A model generated the notes under the pieces. The model had not been told where the DNA came from and made no database searches. It was given only the letters and a program-made list of their open reading frames with translations. DNA of 64,000 nucleotides from Shinisaurus crocodilurus (taxonomy: Eukaryota; Chordata; Lepidosauria; Squamata; Shinisauridae): contig CM037888.1 in the NCBI GenBank assembly GCA_021292165.1, positions 33,065,091-33,129,090 on the forward strand. Direction: 5' to 3'. Below, one piece after another: positions 22,300-33,730 of this stretch. Position 1 is the stretch's first letter. Each line of letters starts with the position of its first letter. A program made the translations under genes and the position numbers.

Positions 22300-22580
22300 C
22301 CATAAAGGGGGGGGGTCTCGGTGCTCTACCCGACGCTTTCTGCACTGCCTCTTCCAAGCACCGGAGGATCTCCTGCGGTAGGAGATCCAGGACCAGCAGC
22401 CGCTAAGTGGCTGGTGCTGGGGGTGGGGCTGTAGCCAGGGGCTGCTGCCTCCCCCCCCCCACATTTTCTTTGCCCCCCCTACATTCTTTTTTACGGGAAA
22501 ATAATTAAAAAACAGTCTACAATTTCATTTTTAGAAGGCCTGCAAACCAGATGAACTGCCCCCCCCCCCGTTTTTGGCAG
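22300..22580. other. No recognisable feature
   Basis: C-rich unclassified sequence. Confidence 0.3.
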
Positions 22581-22588
22581 CCCTCCCC

Positions 22589-23468
22589 CAGGGATGTTGA
22601 AGAGTCCTTGGTCTCGAGTCACGAGTCGAGTCACGAGTCTTTGGACCCGAGTCTCAAGTCCGAGTCCGAGTCCTTGGTCCAAAATGGTGACTCCCGAGTC
22701 CCGAGTCACTCCCAAAGGTGACTCCACGAGTCCCTATTAAAATCAATGGGGGTTTTCCCCAACAAAACAAGGCTACTTCAGATGTGTGGTTTAAATAAAT
22801 TCTAGGCACAAGTGTGCCTTTTTATTTCAAAACTCTGCAACTGATTTTGGCAAGAACAGACCAGGCAGACAAACCCAAAATAACCAGGCAGGCAGAGGAG
22901 GCAGGGAACCCCAAAGCAGGCAGGCAGAGGCCTTTGTCTTGGACAATTCAACTGTTGAACTGGTCAAGAAGAGACCAGGCAGGCAGAGGAGGCTGGGAAC
23001 CATAGAATCATAGAATCATAGAAAAGTAGAGTTGGAAGGGGCCTACAAGGCCATCGAGTCCAACCCCCTGCTCAATGCAGGAATCCAGGTCAAAGCATCT
23101 CTGACAGATGTCTGTCCAGCCGCACCTTGAATGCCTCCAGACTGGGAGAGCCCACCACCTCCCTAGGTAGTTGATTCCCAGGCAGGGAGTTGAACCCCAG
23201 GCAGGTAGGCAGAGGCAGCCAAACCCAAAATGTCTGAAAGCTTGCATTTTAGGAAAATGATTTTAAAAAAATAAACTTGCTGTACTTCCTAAAACCTATC
23301 CATGTTGCATTTGAGGAACACGATTTTGGAACACAAGTCCTTGGTCTCGAGTCCCGAGTCGAGTCTCGAGTCCCATTAAAAATATTGGGACTCGAGTCCG
23401 AGTCGAGTCAGAGGGGGGACTCAGTCCGACTCGCGAGTCGAGTCCCCGAGTCCGAGTCCCCATCCCTG
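22589..23468. mobile_element. hAT element with dense GAGTC/GACTC subterminal repeats
   Basis: The ends cagggatg ... catccctg are inverted, and the 8-bp TSD ccctcccc is exact (22581-22588 and 23469-23476). Both subterminal regions (22605-22735 and 23335-23460) are packed with cgagtc and gactcg units in both orientations, a layout typical of transposase-binding clusters. The centre has ggcaggcagagg repeats and a CR1 fragment at 23001-23178. No transposase frame remains. It is non-autonomous. Confidence 0.8.
23001..23178 (-). mobile_element. CR1 3' end fragment
   Basis: Starts with catagaatcatagaatcata and matches the CR1 3' end at 35776 as far as the ctaggtagttgattcc segment. It is carried inside the GAGTC-rich hAT element. 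Confidence 0.85.
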
Positions 23469-23476
23469 CCCTCCCC

Positions 23477-24270
23477 ACAGAACTTTTAGGCTGGCTCCAT
23501 GGGGCCAGCCCTATCGTCCCATGGGCTCATGTACCCACATCCAGGCAGTGGAGCCAGAGGAGCGGCAAACTGTGCCGCCGCCCCCCCCGGCTGCCCTATC
23601 CAGGAGGGCCCACCGCCAACACCTCCAGCAAGTGTCCCGGCGGGCCCCTCCGGCCGCTCTCCCGGCATTTGCCGCAGCAAGAGAGCAGTGAGCCGCCAGC
23701 TGCCTGTTGCTCTCAGCGAGAGCCCTGCAGCCGGAAGCAGCAGCCTCAGGAGCGGCTGCGGGAGCTCGGCCGGGTTGCAGGATCCCGAGGGGGCTCGGCC
23801 GTGTCTGTCTCATGAGACCCAGGGGGCGGCTCCCTAGGGCAACAAAGGCAGGGGGTTGGTTGGGGGATGGGGGTGCAGCGGCCAGAGGGAGGGTGCTCAG
23901 CGGTGCGAGGGAGGGCTCGCGGCGGAGGCGAAGTTGTCCCTTGCGTCGGGCGGCAAGCGCACGTGCGCCGGTCCTGTGCCCACGGGCCTGCTGGGGGGTC
24001 AGGCAGCGTGGCAGCCTCCCGGCTGTTCCTCCGAACTCCGTGGCTGTTTCCTACAGGGCTGTGTGGGTCACACAGCTTGTCCCAGGCCCCTAAACCAGCC
24101 TGCTGCCTCGGGTGTGCTGGAGGACCCTGGCCCAGCCTCGGCAGGGCTTCTTTGCACCATCTTGTCCTTCCCCTCAGGCAGCAAAATGCCTTGGGCCGCC
24201 CCCTTCCCGGTTGCCTGATGCGTCCCTCTGGGCTTTCTCCTGGATCACCCTTGGTATCTCCTGTGAGAGC
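23477..24270. other. GC-rich stretch, nothing recognised
   Basis: Several overlapping frames of 100-140 codons without domains. A diverged CpG-rich patch near 23880-23990 could be regulatory, but nothing specific supports that. Confidence 0.35.
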
Positions 24271-24274
24271 CTGT

Positions 24275-24440
24275 GTGGTTTTAGTAAGCTGAACGTTGTG
24301 GGGGCTGGGTGGGTTTCGGGCTTTAAACCCTCACTCAGCTTACCGGGGTGGTCTTGGGGCAAGTTACCTTACGTGACAGGGTTGCCTCACAGCAACCCAT
24401 GTATACTGCCGTGGAAGAAGGTGGGGCGGTACAGGGTTAA
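24275..24440 (+). mobile_element. Diverged SINE-like fragment
   Basis: Reads actcagcttaccggggtggtcttggggcaag, then cacagcaaccc and gaagaaggtggggcggtacag, resembling a decayed Sauria-like SINE body and tail. No TSD was found. Confidence 0.35.
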
Positions 24441-24457
24441 GTGAACGGCATCGTTTC

Positions 24458-24640
24458 AGAACGGCCCGTAGCTCCGCTGCAGAGCAGGTGCCCTGGACTG
24501 GGGAAGGCCCAGGTTCAGTCCCAAGGACAGGTCTTGAGGTAGCAGTAGACCTTGCTTTGCCTCGGAGGATAGCTGGCCTTGGGCTCCGGGGGCCAATCGT
24601 CTGACTCCAAAGAAGGTGGCGTCAGACCTTCACTTGCTTC
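24458..24640 (+). mobile_element. tRNA-derived SINE (gtagctc head)
   Basis: The head ggcccgtagctccgctgcag carries the A box and aggttcagtccc the B box. The tail gggccaatcgtctgactcc matches the ccaatggtctgactc tail of a SINE common in squamates. Pol III type, non-coding. Confidence 0.6.
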
Positions 24641-24861
24641 ATGCTCGCTGTTTGCAGCCTGCCCGTAACATAGCAACAGCGAATTGTGGGCTGGTGGCAA
24701 AGTGCAAAGCTTCCCTGCATGAAAATTTTATTTGCAATCAAATTGGGTTTGTCCTTCTGCCAACTCATTCCTGGATATGCAGTTCGCGATACCTTTCTAC
24801 TAATTCAGCCAGCATCTCCAAAGAAGGATTGGCCCTTGCTTGCCACATCGACGTTCTACAA

Positions 24862-24981
24862 CGGTGTTCTCCAACCTTGGGTCCCCAGATGTTTTTGGCC
24901 TACAACTCACGGCATGCTGGCTGGGGCATGCTGGGGGTTGTAGGCCAAAAACATTTGGGGACCCAAGGTTGGAGAACACTG
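24862..24981. mobile_element. Hairpin hAT MITE, family A (copy 4)
   Basis: Inverted arms as in copy 1. TSD ttctacaa (24854-24861) against ttctagaa (24982-24989), 7 of 8. Confidence 0.8.
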
Positions 24982-24989
24982 TTCTAGAA

Positions 24990-25358
24990 AATATCTTTTT
25001 TAGATGCACACACAGAGACAAAGTGCCAGGCAAAGCAGTTACATGTTACATTTCCGTGTGTCGAGCTTCTCGAAGGGTACAGGAGCAGCCAAAAAGGTGG
25101 CATCCAGAGTGAAGGATGAGTCCACTATAAGCAGGGAGGGAAGGCATCCACACTGAGGGCTGCCCCTCAGTCTTCTGCGTGGAGCAACCCTGGGGAGGCA
25201 CCGGGGGAGGCAGCATCAGCATGACCACGTGGTCAGGCATTGCGTCCTGGCAGTGATTTGTACAAGCCTAGTTGTGTATTATTTCATTTATTTATTCATT
25301 TATGCATTTATTTATTACATTGCTATACTGCCCAACAGTTGAAGTTGGGCAGTATAGG
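24990..25358. other. Unclassified, with an ATTT tract
   Basis: An ATTT-rich stretch at 25281-25320 leads into a small inverted repeat, tatactgcccaac / gttgggcagtata (25326-25358), just before an L2 fragment. No gene signal. Confidence 0.4.
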
Positions 25359-25766
25359 CTCCGACCCAGCTTATCTCAAGGAGCGCCTCCAGCAACATCA
25401 AGTAGGCCGCTCAACAAGGTCTGCCACGGACGGCCTTCTCCTTATCCCATCAGCCAGAGCAGCCAGGCTGGTGGGGACTAGGAAGAGGGCCTTCTCTGTG
25501 GCGGCCCCCACATTATGGAACTCCCTCCCTAGTGACCTTCACCATGCCCCCTCCGTGATGAGCTTCCGCTGTGCATTAAAAACATGGCTGTTCAGGTGGG
25601 AATATGGGGTGGGGTAAGTTTTTAATAAGATTTTTTAATATTGTTTTAATTATTCTATTTTATTGTGTTGTTTTACTGTATTTTAATTGTACATCGCCCA
25701 GGGTGGCCGGGTGACCGGACAGATGGGCGATTAATAAATATAATAAATAAATAAATAAATAAATAA
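25359..25766 (+). mobile_element. L2 LINE 3' fragment
   Basis: Encodes AYLKERLQQHQVGRSTRSA, RKRAFSVAAPTLWNSLP and LKTWLFRWEYGVG, followed by the L2 tail gtacatcgcccagggtggcc and an (AAAT)n end. It is a 5'-truncated copy of the family at 9918-13480. Confidence 0.85.
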
Positions 25767-26151
25767 GTTCTTTGGGTGGTTCACAATATTTTCAGCCATT
25801 TTGCTTGTGGGAAAGTGGTACATATTATAAATGTAAGAACAGCAGCATACACCACCAGGTGTCTTCCAAAACTCAACTATTAATTCTTACAACCCACTGG
25901 GAAACCCCAGGGCAGAAAAACCAGGACTGGAGGAAAAGAAAGAAGTACAGTACAGCTTAACTGAATTGTCCTTGGTTACTGGTTCGTGTAGGCCCAGGAT
26001 CGTCCTGAGCCCTGAAGAGATTGGGCAAGCCCGACCGTATCGGGATCAATAACTGGAAGACATCATGATGAGGAGTGAGCATAAACTGTGCACAGCGTCA
26101 CAGGCCTTCGGTGTAGCCATAAAAGCAAAAGACATCGTTAGGTTTAATCGC
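25767..26151. other. No recognisable feature
   Basis: Unclassified, moderately AT-rich. Confidence 0.3.
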
Positions 26152-26630
26152 TGTGAGAAACCTGCAGGGTCGCGGGGGCCCTCCCCGCTACCAGCCGCTG
26201 TGAACTCCTTACCTCACCCTTGAGATAAGGGTGTTCACACACCCTTCTGCTGAAGTTAACTGGGATTCCTGGGACTTCTCTTGCCCTCCCCTCCTTTTCC
26301 CCACTGGCACCTTTCTGCAGCTTCTAGCAGCTTTTGGCGCCGTCTGGAATTTAGGGACACATCTATGAAATCCATAGTGCGTTAGCTTATGCGTTGGGAT
26401 GAGGAGCACGCAAGTGTCCAAGCAACCTGGAGCCGTGGAGGAGCAACATCTGCCACATTAGGAAGCCCCTGCGGGCAGAGGGCCACGCGTAAGCTTATCT
26501 TTGCCTGTTTATCGATAATCTGCACCCATATTCCAACTTTGTATTCAATAAACCATGTATCATCTTTCACACAAGTGGTTTGGCCTCTTCCTGATTATCT
26601 TCGGATCTAAATTGAGACGGCCTTGGCTGG
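26152..26630 (+). repeat. LTR-like segment
   Basis: Begins TGTGAGAAACC and, near 26546, has TATTCAATAAACC, a polyadenylation signal. It is followed by a U5-like run (cacaagtggtttggcctctt, then ttcctgattatcttcgg), a layout typical of retroviral-type LTRs. I found neither a TSD nor the right end, so both family and limits are uncertain. Confidence 0.4.
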
Positions 26631-26889
26631 ACCAGGCCCATGGGGTAATGCACCACCAACCACTCAGACAGGCTTCTGCTGCAAAAGTGAACCTGTTTCT
26701 TCTTCCAGTTCATTTACTTGGTCTGCTCATGCTGGGGCTTCTGGCTTGCCTCTTAAAGAGATAGAACACGATAGCACATACTGATGTGGGCATGCCAGGT
26801 CATATATTACTTCCTACACATAGCTACAACCATGGGCCCCTTCGTGTGGAGAATGCTACGGTGTAGCAGCCAGGCCTGATGGTCAGCTG

Positions 26890-27160
26890 GTGAGCAACCT
26901 ACCAGTTGCCTCTTCCCGGCTCACTTTTGGCCTTTCTCCTCCCTCATAGAACCTCAACCCTTTTGCCAACATTCTGTTCCTGACAACTTCCCCCTGAGCT
27001 GTTATAATGTTCATGAATATTCCATTACATCAGAGCGGTGCAGCCAAGAGTGGGTGGGGTTCCTAGGCAATAAGCGGATGATGGATGGCTTCTTCTTGCC
27101 TATCATTACGTATATAAGATAGTATATCAAATAAATGGGTTCTGCCTTTTACAAAGATAA
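26890..27160 (+). repeat. Possible LTR promoter/R region
   Basis: A TATA-like gtatataag (about 27110) is followed within 30 bases by aataaa (27130-27135). Such compact spacing is found in some LTRs. No termini or TSD were found. Confidence 0.25.
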
Positions 27161-27903
27161 AGATGTAGAAGTATAAACCAGGCCAAGACTACAACGGAAA
27201 GAAACACTGTTTTTTTAAAAAGAGGGTGCTAGCAAGAGTCCTCCTTTCTTGTCCCGATTGTCTGTGCGGAGGTGTGGCACAGCCAAAGCTATTCCATTGT
27301 TCATCTGGGATCCAAATACATAATGAATTTCTCAATAAACTGTATTCATTACCAGTATGATCGCACATGACATATTCTATTACTAAGTGGTCCTGCTACA
27401 TAGATATTATTCACTCAAGTGATCAATCACTGTCACCAAATTACAGGATGCAGAGAATGAAATTAGCAAAATGATCTCCGAATGTAAAATTCATTTGAAA
27501 TTCAATTTAGAAGCTACATTAGCTTTCAATTAGTGTGCCCAACAGTTTGAACTGGCTATTTTTTTTATTTTTTTTTAAAAAGAAACACGGAAATGTTGTT
27601 AACATTTGTTGCAAAATTTGTTATTGATTCTGTTGGTATACTTGTTTATCCATATCCTTGTATTTTTGTGTGGGAACTAGTAGAGGGTTTTTTTTGGGGG
27701 GGGCAAGTTTGGGGAAAACAAAACGGATGTCTGGATACCCTCCTTGCTCTGGTGCTTTGGATAGGGAAAGGAAGGATGGGTGGGTGGGAGGGAATCAAGT
27801 AACCAGAACAGAAAACCTCCAGTTCCTTGTCTCTGTGTGAGGTGGTCCTCCCAGCTGAAGTGACCTTGCACTTTCCATGTCAAAACTGTAGTGTTTGTCA
27901 ACA
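27161..27903. other. No recognisable feature
   Basis: AT-rich unclassified sequence. Confidence 0.3.
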
Positions 27904-27911
27904 TTCTAGGG

Positions 27912-28046
27912 CAGCCTTCCCCAATCTGGCACCCTCCAGATGTTTTGGACTTCAGCTCCCATCAGCCCCAGCCAGCATGGTCAATGGTCAGGAATGCTGG
28001 GTGTTGTAATCCAAAGCATCTGGAGGGCACCTGGCTGGGGAAGGCT
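27912..28046. mobile_element. Hairpin MITE, family B (copy 1)
   Basis: The inverted arms cagccttccccaatctggca and gggcacctggctggggaagg bracket a centre with agcatggtcaatggtc. The layout resembles family A but the sequence differs. A sister copy lies at 61502-61640. The TSD is unclear. Confidence 0.6.
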
Positions 28047-28293
28047 CTTTTAGGATGACCGGATGCAAAAGAGGACAGAACAGCTCTTGTACCTTCAGCA
28101 GCTGTGTAGAAGATCATAGTATTTCTGATCATAGTATTTTGAGCTGCCTTAGATCGGGGTGGGCAACACACAGCTCCTTCGGGGAGTGACAAGGGCAAGG
28201 ACACCATCCCCCTTCTCCAGCAAGTGTATTGTATTGTTATATTGTATTGTATATGTTTCATATGTCCCACCCTTTCGTGTAAAGGGCATTAGA
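28047..28293. other. No recognisable feature
   Basis: Unclassified spacer with a tattgtattg tract before the microsatellite. Confidence 0.3.
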
Positions 28294-28298
28294 AATAA

Positions 28299-28337
<39 letters not shown>

Positions 28338-28395
28338 TAAAAAAAATTACTATTACTATTACTATTACTATTACTATTACTATTATTATATTAAA
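28294..28395. repeat. Compound (AAT)n / (ATTACT)n microsatellite
   Basis: About 14 AAT units, then an A run, then about seven attact units; the two halves are near-complementary (AAT rich, then ATT rich). The long frame through it (28159-28770) is an artefact. Confidence 0.85.
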
Positions 28396-28964
28396 ATGGG
28401 ACCTTGGCAGGTCATTCTGGGGGTGAGAAAAGCTTTACCAACTGACATTCCCTCTTCTACACAACTGCTGAGTAGGAATGGGAGAACCAGGGATGCTCAA
28501 ACTCGCCAAAATTCTCCAAACATTTTGAAGCTCCATTCACCTCATTGCCATGAATATTACACATTTCAAATGGGAAAAGTGCTCATTGCTGTGCACATTT
28601 TTCAAAAGTGCCACACTTTCCTCCTATTGTGCACATCTAAAACAAAACAACCCTCCCCAACATATTTTCCAAACATGATTGCAAGTTTGGAAATGTGTGA
28701 ACTTTTTCCGAGGAAATGTGATCCTGTTCACATTTGTGTTCATGGTTGCGAACGGGGGAAGTTCTGGTGATTTGTGAAGTGAAATTAAATTCTCATAAAT
28801 CACTAGAAACTCTCCTTCACTTTTTCTATCCTTGTTCCTAGGTGACACCACCCAGACTCTGTCTTGATCCTGACTGCAAGCTTTATGTGCCCTCATTACC
28901 TTAGACTGCATGTAAGCGTTGGATGAATGGCAGAGAAATGCTTCAGCATCTGGTACAGAGATGG
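28396..28964. other. Unclassified AT-rich sequence
   Basis: Wording such as ccaaaattctccaaacatttt is similar in style to 30900-31100 and may be an old repeat. No gene signal. Confidence 0.3.
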
Positions 28965-29096
28965 GGAATGTGCAGCCCATCAGAAGTTGTTGGATTGCAA
29001 CTCCCATCAATCCTAGCAAGCATAGTCATAGAGGAATGATGAAAGTTTCAGTCCAATAACTTATAGAGGGCCACACAATCCCCACCCCTAGTCTAG
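28965..29096. repeat. Possible hAT MITE, family D
   Basis: The pair agatggggaatgtgcagccc / gggccacacaatccccaccc and the central attgcaactcccatcaatcc resemble hAT hairpin families. TSD uncertain. Confidence 0.4.
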
Positions 29097-29417
29097 TGGA
29101 TATTTTCTGCCCCCCCCCTCCCCCTGCATTGTCTTAAGGACTAAAATCACATCAGGTTTTTACATGAAAGCTGAGATATCCACAGAAGCAAAATGGTGCA
29201 TTCATTCACAGGCAGACAGGAACCTTACTGCTGAGAGATACTGGTAAGTAGCTGCCTGTTTCTAACCTCCAGGCCAGCCAAGTCCAGATGCTTTCCAGAT
29301 TTTGCTGTCCCTGCCTCAAAGATGAAGACGGTGGAGTGGACCAGAGAAGAGATACTGAAAAGGAGCAAGTTCATACAAGGCCCTGCTTTTGGCCCTGCAT
29401 TTATTTATTTATTTTTG
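29097..29417. other. No recognisable feature
   Basis: Unclassified sequence. Confidence 0.3.
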
Positions 29418-29422
29418 TTTGT

Positions 29423-30557
29423 GTGGAGGAAGGGGGGGGCTGGCTGGCCCGCCAGACCTCCACCCTTTCCTACTCCAAAGGAAAGCCAGCACTTGCCACC
29501 ATGTGGCCCAGAAGGGGGGGCTGGCTGACCCGCCACCACCCCACCCTTGCCTACTGGCAAAGGAACCAAGACCCTCTGAGATCTCAAGATACCAGACTGC
29601 CAGCCTCAGCTGTCTGCAATCCTACTTGGATCTCTGTTTAGGGACTCGCCTTCCATTTCTGTAACCTGGATTTAGATACTGAACTCACAGAGCACTACAA
29701 AACCCATGTGGGGTAAAACCAAACAAGGTTTATTTCTGGTAGCAATTTACAACAAGATTAGGGAAATGAGAGAAGCACACAAATTAAAGAGAGACACTTT
29801 GGTACACAGTAAAGCTGCAAAACAATAAAACCTGATTCCTTAAGATCTCTCAGGCATACAACTAATTACCTGAGGGTGTTCTCTTCAAGGGTTAAATCCA
29901 GCACAGACTTGCCGCCCGATGGAGAATTACCACACCTACCCGAAGGTCCGAGATGGGTAAACTCCTACAAGGCTTGCCTTCACCAGAGCCCTCATCCAGC
30001 TCATTTCACCAGGAGCTAACTGGGGTCGGATCCTGATGGCCCCCCCCAAAGGCTTGGGGCCTCTCTTTGGCTTGCCGCCATCCCCAATAGCCAGGGTAGC
30101 CGGTAGCCACGCGATCCATTCCAGGACAAAGACCAAGACCAAAACAGGCTTTGGGAAATATCTCTTCCCCCCTCCCCCTTTCTGTAGCTTTCCTGCCTTC
30201 AGCCAATCAGAAAGAACTTCACCTGGCCAGGCAAGGGAAAGGAAACTCGTGAGTCATGGCTTGAACTATTTGAATTACATCTGCATATGAACGCTTTCAG
30301 CCTGGCTCCTCCAGACCTCTGGGCGCCAGGCCCCATCCTATGTTTTTTGTACCTTTCGCTTCTTCCCAGCCCCCTTGACTGGCCTCACTTGGTTACACAT
30401 GAGGAGGCGTGTGCGTGTGTGTGTGTATGTGTTCCTGCATGCATGCATGCATGAACCCTAAAAACTCTTTTCTCTACACGCTAACTATGCACACCCCACC
30501 CCAGCCGGTTCACACATGAGGTGTGTGTGTGTACCCCCAAAGGCTCGTTTCTCCACA
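29423..30557 (-). mobile_element. Solo LTR, Gypsy-type, minus orientation
   Basis: Bounded by tgtggaggaag and cgtttctccaca, with an exact TSD gtttg (29418-29422 and 30558-30562). It is the same family as 34006-34925, in the opposite orientation. The polyadenylation signal lies at 29729-29734 (minus). It is longer than its sister because of an 81-bp tandem duplication near its 3' end (units starting at 29431 and 29512) and extra GT-rich sequence near 30390-30540. Confidence 0.85.
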
Positions 30558-30564
30558 GTTTGTT

Positions 30565-31390
30565 ATATTATATTTTTAATCTGCCCAATAACTAACATTC
30601 TCTGGATGGATTACAACAATTAAAAGACTGAAATACAAACAGTTAAAACACAAAATACAATACCAAACAGATAGCACAGGAATAGATGAAAAAGCTGTGA
30701 AGAACAAGAACTAGGTCCCTAGAATGCCTGGGAGAAAAGAACGGCCTTTGCCTGGCACCAGAAAGATAACCACGTAGGGGAGGCATTCCACAAAGGCAGT
30801 GACACCCGGGATGTACAGGTTTCATTCAGTCTGTTTTGCCCGTGTTTCGCGAGTTGTTTGGTGCCTTTGGTTCCATTGTCTGCTCACTGACGGAATCAGA
30901 TTCCCCCCCCCCAATTTCCCAAACTTGCATTCGTGTGCAACTTTGCGCTTCCAAAAATGTGGAAAAATCCCCCCCCCCCCGCTGCGCAAATCTCCCGTAA
31001 TTGTGCATTTTCACTATTTAGCTTATGGGGGCAAATGCACGTTTTTGGTCAGTGGTTTTTTTTAATTATCTCTCGAATTTTTCTACGACCAAATTTGCAT
31101 TAAATTCCAGAAAGTGAAAAAATGGTCCACAAATCTGTGGAATCTGTGCGGCTCGGGAAAAGCTGGTCCGCTGTGGAATCCGCAGGTTGGATTCATATCC
31201 ATCCAAACCCATCTGAACCCATGGTGGATTCCTCCGACAACACTGGGGAGTTGATTCCAGAGATGGGGTGCCACAACTGAGAAGGCTTAGTAGCCACCCT
31301 CCTAGCCTCTTTTGGAGGGGGCACTCTGAGAAGGGCCTCCGAAGAAGATCTCAGGGTTCGGGTAGGCACGTTACGCACGTATTTCTCTGT
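30565..31390 (-). mobile_element. Old L2-like LINE 3' end, interrupted
   Basis: Minus-strand peptides RRVATKPSQLWHPISGINSP (31200-31310) and GKGRSFLPGI (about 30730-30760) match the spacing of the L2 C-terminal signature. About 370 bases of unclassified sequence (30830-31200) separate the halves and look like an insertion. The assignment rests on weak peptide resemblance. Confidence 0.35.
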
Positions 31391-31939
31391 CTGTTCTTCT
31401 TGTCACTCACAGATAGAGAACGGCCTCCTCCTCTCCCTTGAATCTCAAAGTGCAGAGTCCCGTGACTGCTGGTGGCAGCTTTGCCTTGTACAAACCAAAC
31501 TCCACAGTCCACACTGCATCAGCAGGCAAATGCAAGCAGTTGTGTCGAGGGAGAAAGAGCCCTCAGCAGCCAGTAACCCAGGGAAATTCTACTTCTGTAT
31601 TGTTCTGGAAGTGTCTGTGGGTTGTCACTCAGCATTTTAAAGAGCAGGGCAGCTGCCTCCTCCCGCCAAAACTCTGTAAGATCTTGCCCAACACCTACAT
31701 GATGGTGGAGCGAGGATGGGGGAAGTACCGTTCCTCCGAAACATTTATTCACAGGAATTCTCTGCAAATAAGCTACTTACCTTGTATGTCCCAAACCATT
31801 TGGGATGGCTGTCTGAAAAGGCTTTTAGAATCAACAATTTATCTGTTCAGGTGTATTTCAGTTTGCTGTTTATAAGAGACACTGTTGATATACCGTAACC
31901 AGTGTCTTTTATCATTGTTATTTCCTGAAGGTTTGGAAA
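31391..31939. other. No recognisable feature
   Basis: A 145-codon frame (31438-31875 plus) has no domain I recognise. Confidence 0.3.
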
Positions 31940-32199
31940 TTTATTTATTTATTTTTATTTATTATATTTATACCCCACCTTTTTTCCTGCAAGGAACCCA
32001 AGGTGGCTTACATAATCCTCCTCCTCCTCCTCCTCCTCCTCTCCATTTTATCCTCACAACAACCCTGTGAGGTAGGTTAGGCTGAGAGACCATGACTGGC
32101 CCAAAGTCACCCAGTGAGTTTCATGGCCGAGCGGGGACTAGAACCCGGGATCTCCCGAGTCCCGGTCCAACACTCTCGCCACTGCGCCACACTGGCTCT
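31940..32199 (-). mobile_element. Sauria-type SINE (copy 2)
   Basis: Reversed copy: the tail tttatacccca..ccttttttcctgcaagg is on the left, a CCT run in the middle (32013-32040), and the tRNA-like head ends gcgccacactggctct. The B box is seen reversed as gggactagaaccc. Confidence 0.8.
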
Positions 32200-32227
32200 G
32201 AGACACTACGCAATGTATCTCCGAGAC

Positions 32228-32258
32228 AAATTGGTGTGTGTGTGTGTGTGTGTGTGTG
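32228..32258. repeat. (GT)n microsatellite
   Basis: About 12 GT units followed by tatc units. Confidence 0.85.
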
Positions 32259-33045
32259 TATCTATATATCTATGATGTTGTTCTCACATGTACTTTCTCA
32301 AAGAGCCTGTTTTCTGTGCTGATATGACAATACCAAAATATGTATGTACTTTTTACAGATCTGAGGGGTAGTAATAATGACTTTCTTCTCTTGGTGTCCC
32401 AGCTGAAAAAAACACCAACCCCTCTTGCACCACTAACGCACGACAAGCTGCTTGTGCTTCCTGGAACATCAAGAATCGATTAGCTGTCTGCTTGGCTTAA
32501 GCTTTGCTTTCCTGCCAAACATCTCTGTCAAATTATGACAGACAGTGCCGAACAAATGCAGGCCACTTAAAAGCGCAGAGGAGACCTGTCTGCTGCTGGC
32601 AAGCTGTTGGGACCTTCCATTGTCTCCTGTTATTACACGATTAGGTATGCCGTTTGAAGTGAACATCATAATATTTCGCTGAAGATCAATCTGGCCCTTC
32701 ATCACGAGGCTTCTCTGCTCACATGAATTAAGCGAAGGCAGCTCCACTGGATGGCTCCTGAGTGAAGCAGGATCATCCAATTAAGTTTTTGTCAGTGGGG
32801 AGAGGGAAGGACGATATGATATGCGGGGGCGGGAGGCTCACCAACGTTTTATCGACTAGATAAAATCCACTCGCAGCACTGTGTATTGGAAACGTTTTCA
32901 TTTTCAGCCAGCATAGCCATGGGTCTTTGGAAACTTCTGCTAACAGTATGACCTTTTAAAAAAAACGAATGGAAGGGTGGTGACAAATATTGCTATTGCA
33001 CTTTGAATGTTGTGGCATCACACAAACTCTCATTTTGTCGATTAA
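32259..33045. other. No recognisable feature
   Basis: Unclassified sequence, apparently free of recent repeats. Confidence 0.3.
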
Positions 33046-33476
33046 AATGTTAAAGGGACTGGAAACAAGGCCCTATGAGGAGAGACTGAAAGAACTGGGC
33101 ATGTTTAGCCTGCAGAAGAGGAGACTGAGGGGAGATATGATCGCACTCTTCCAGTATTTGAAGGGATGTCACACAGAGGAGGGCCAGGATCTCTTCTCGA
33201 TCATCCCGGTTTGCAGGACACGGAATAATGGGCTCAAGTTACAGGAACCTAGATTCCACCTAAACATCAGGAAAAACATCAGGAGCAATAAGACAATGGA
33301 ACCAACTACCTAGGGAGGTGGTGGGCTCTCCCACTCTGGAGGCATTCAAAGTGTGGCTGGACAGACATCTGTCAGGGATGCTTTGACCTGGATTCCTGCA
33401 TTGAGCAGGGGGTTGGACTCGATGGCCTTGTAGTCCCCTTCCAACTCTACTTTTCTATGATTCTATGATTCTATGA
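33046..33476 (+). mobile_element. CR1 LINE 3' fragment
   Basis: Encodes [20 protein letters not shown] and [19 protein letters not shown], runs through the CR1 3' untranslated region and ends with attctatgattctatg. Relative to the full family, about 19 bases (the codons for NFLTVR) are missing, causing a frameshift before SNKTMEPTT. Confidence 0.85.
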
Positions 33477-33627
33477 CTTTTTGGTATTTCTCCTCTTGCC
33501 CCAGCAGTGCACTGCCACCACTTTCCAGCGTGGGGACGGACACCACCCCTGGAGGAGAAGAGAACCACATTCCCCTGAAAGAAAAGAAGCCATGGAAACC
33601 TAATGATAAGTATTGGTACGTTTATAT

Positions 33628-33730
33628 CAGGGCTCTCCAACCTTGGGTCCCCAGATGTTTTTTGGCCTACAACTCCATGCTAGGAGTTGTAGGCCAAAAA
33701 CATCTGGGGACCCAAGGTTGGAGAGCCCTG
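33628..33730. mobile_element. Hairpin hAT MITE, family A (copy 5)
   Basis: Ends CAGGG..CCCTG rather than CAGTG..CACTG, with arms as in copy 1 and a short centre. TSD gtttatat (33620-33627) against gtttatag (33731-33738), 7 of 8. Confidence 0.8.
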
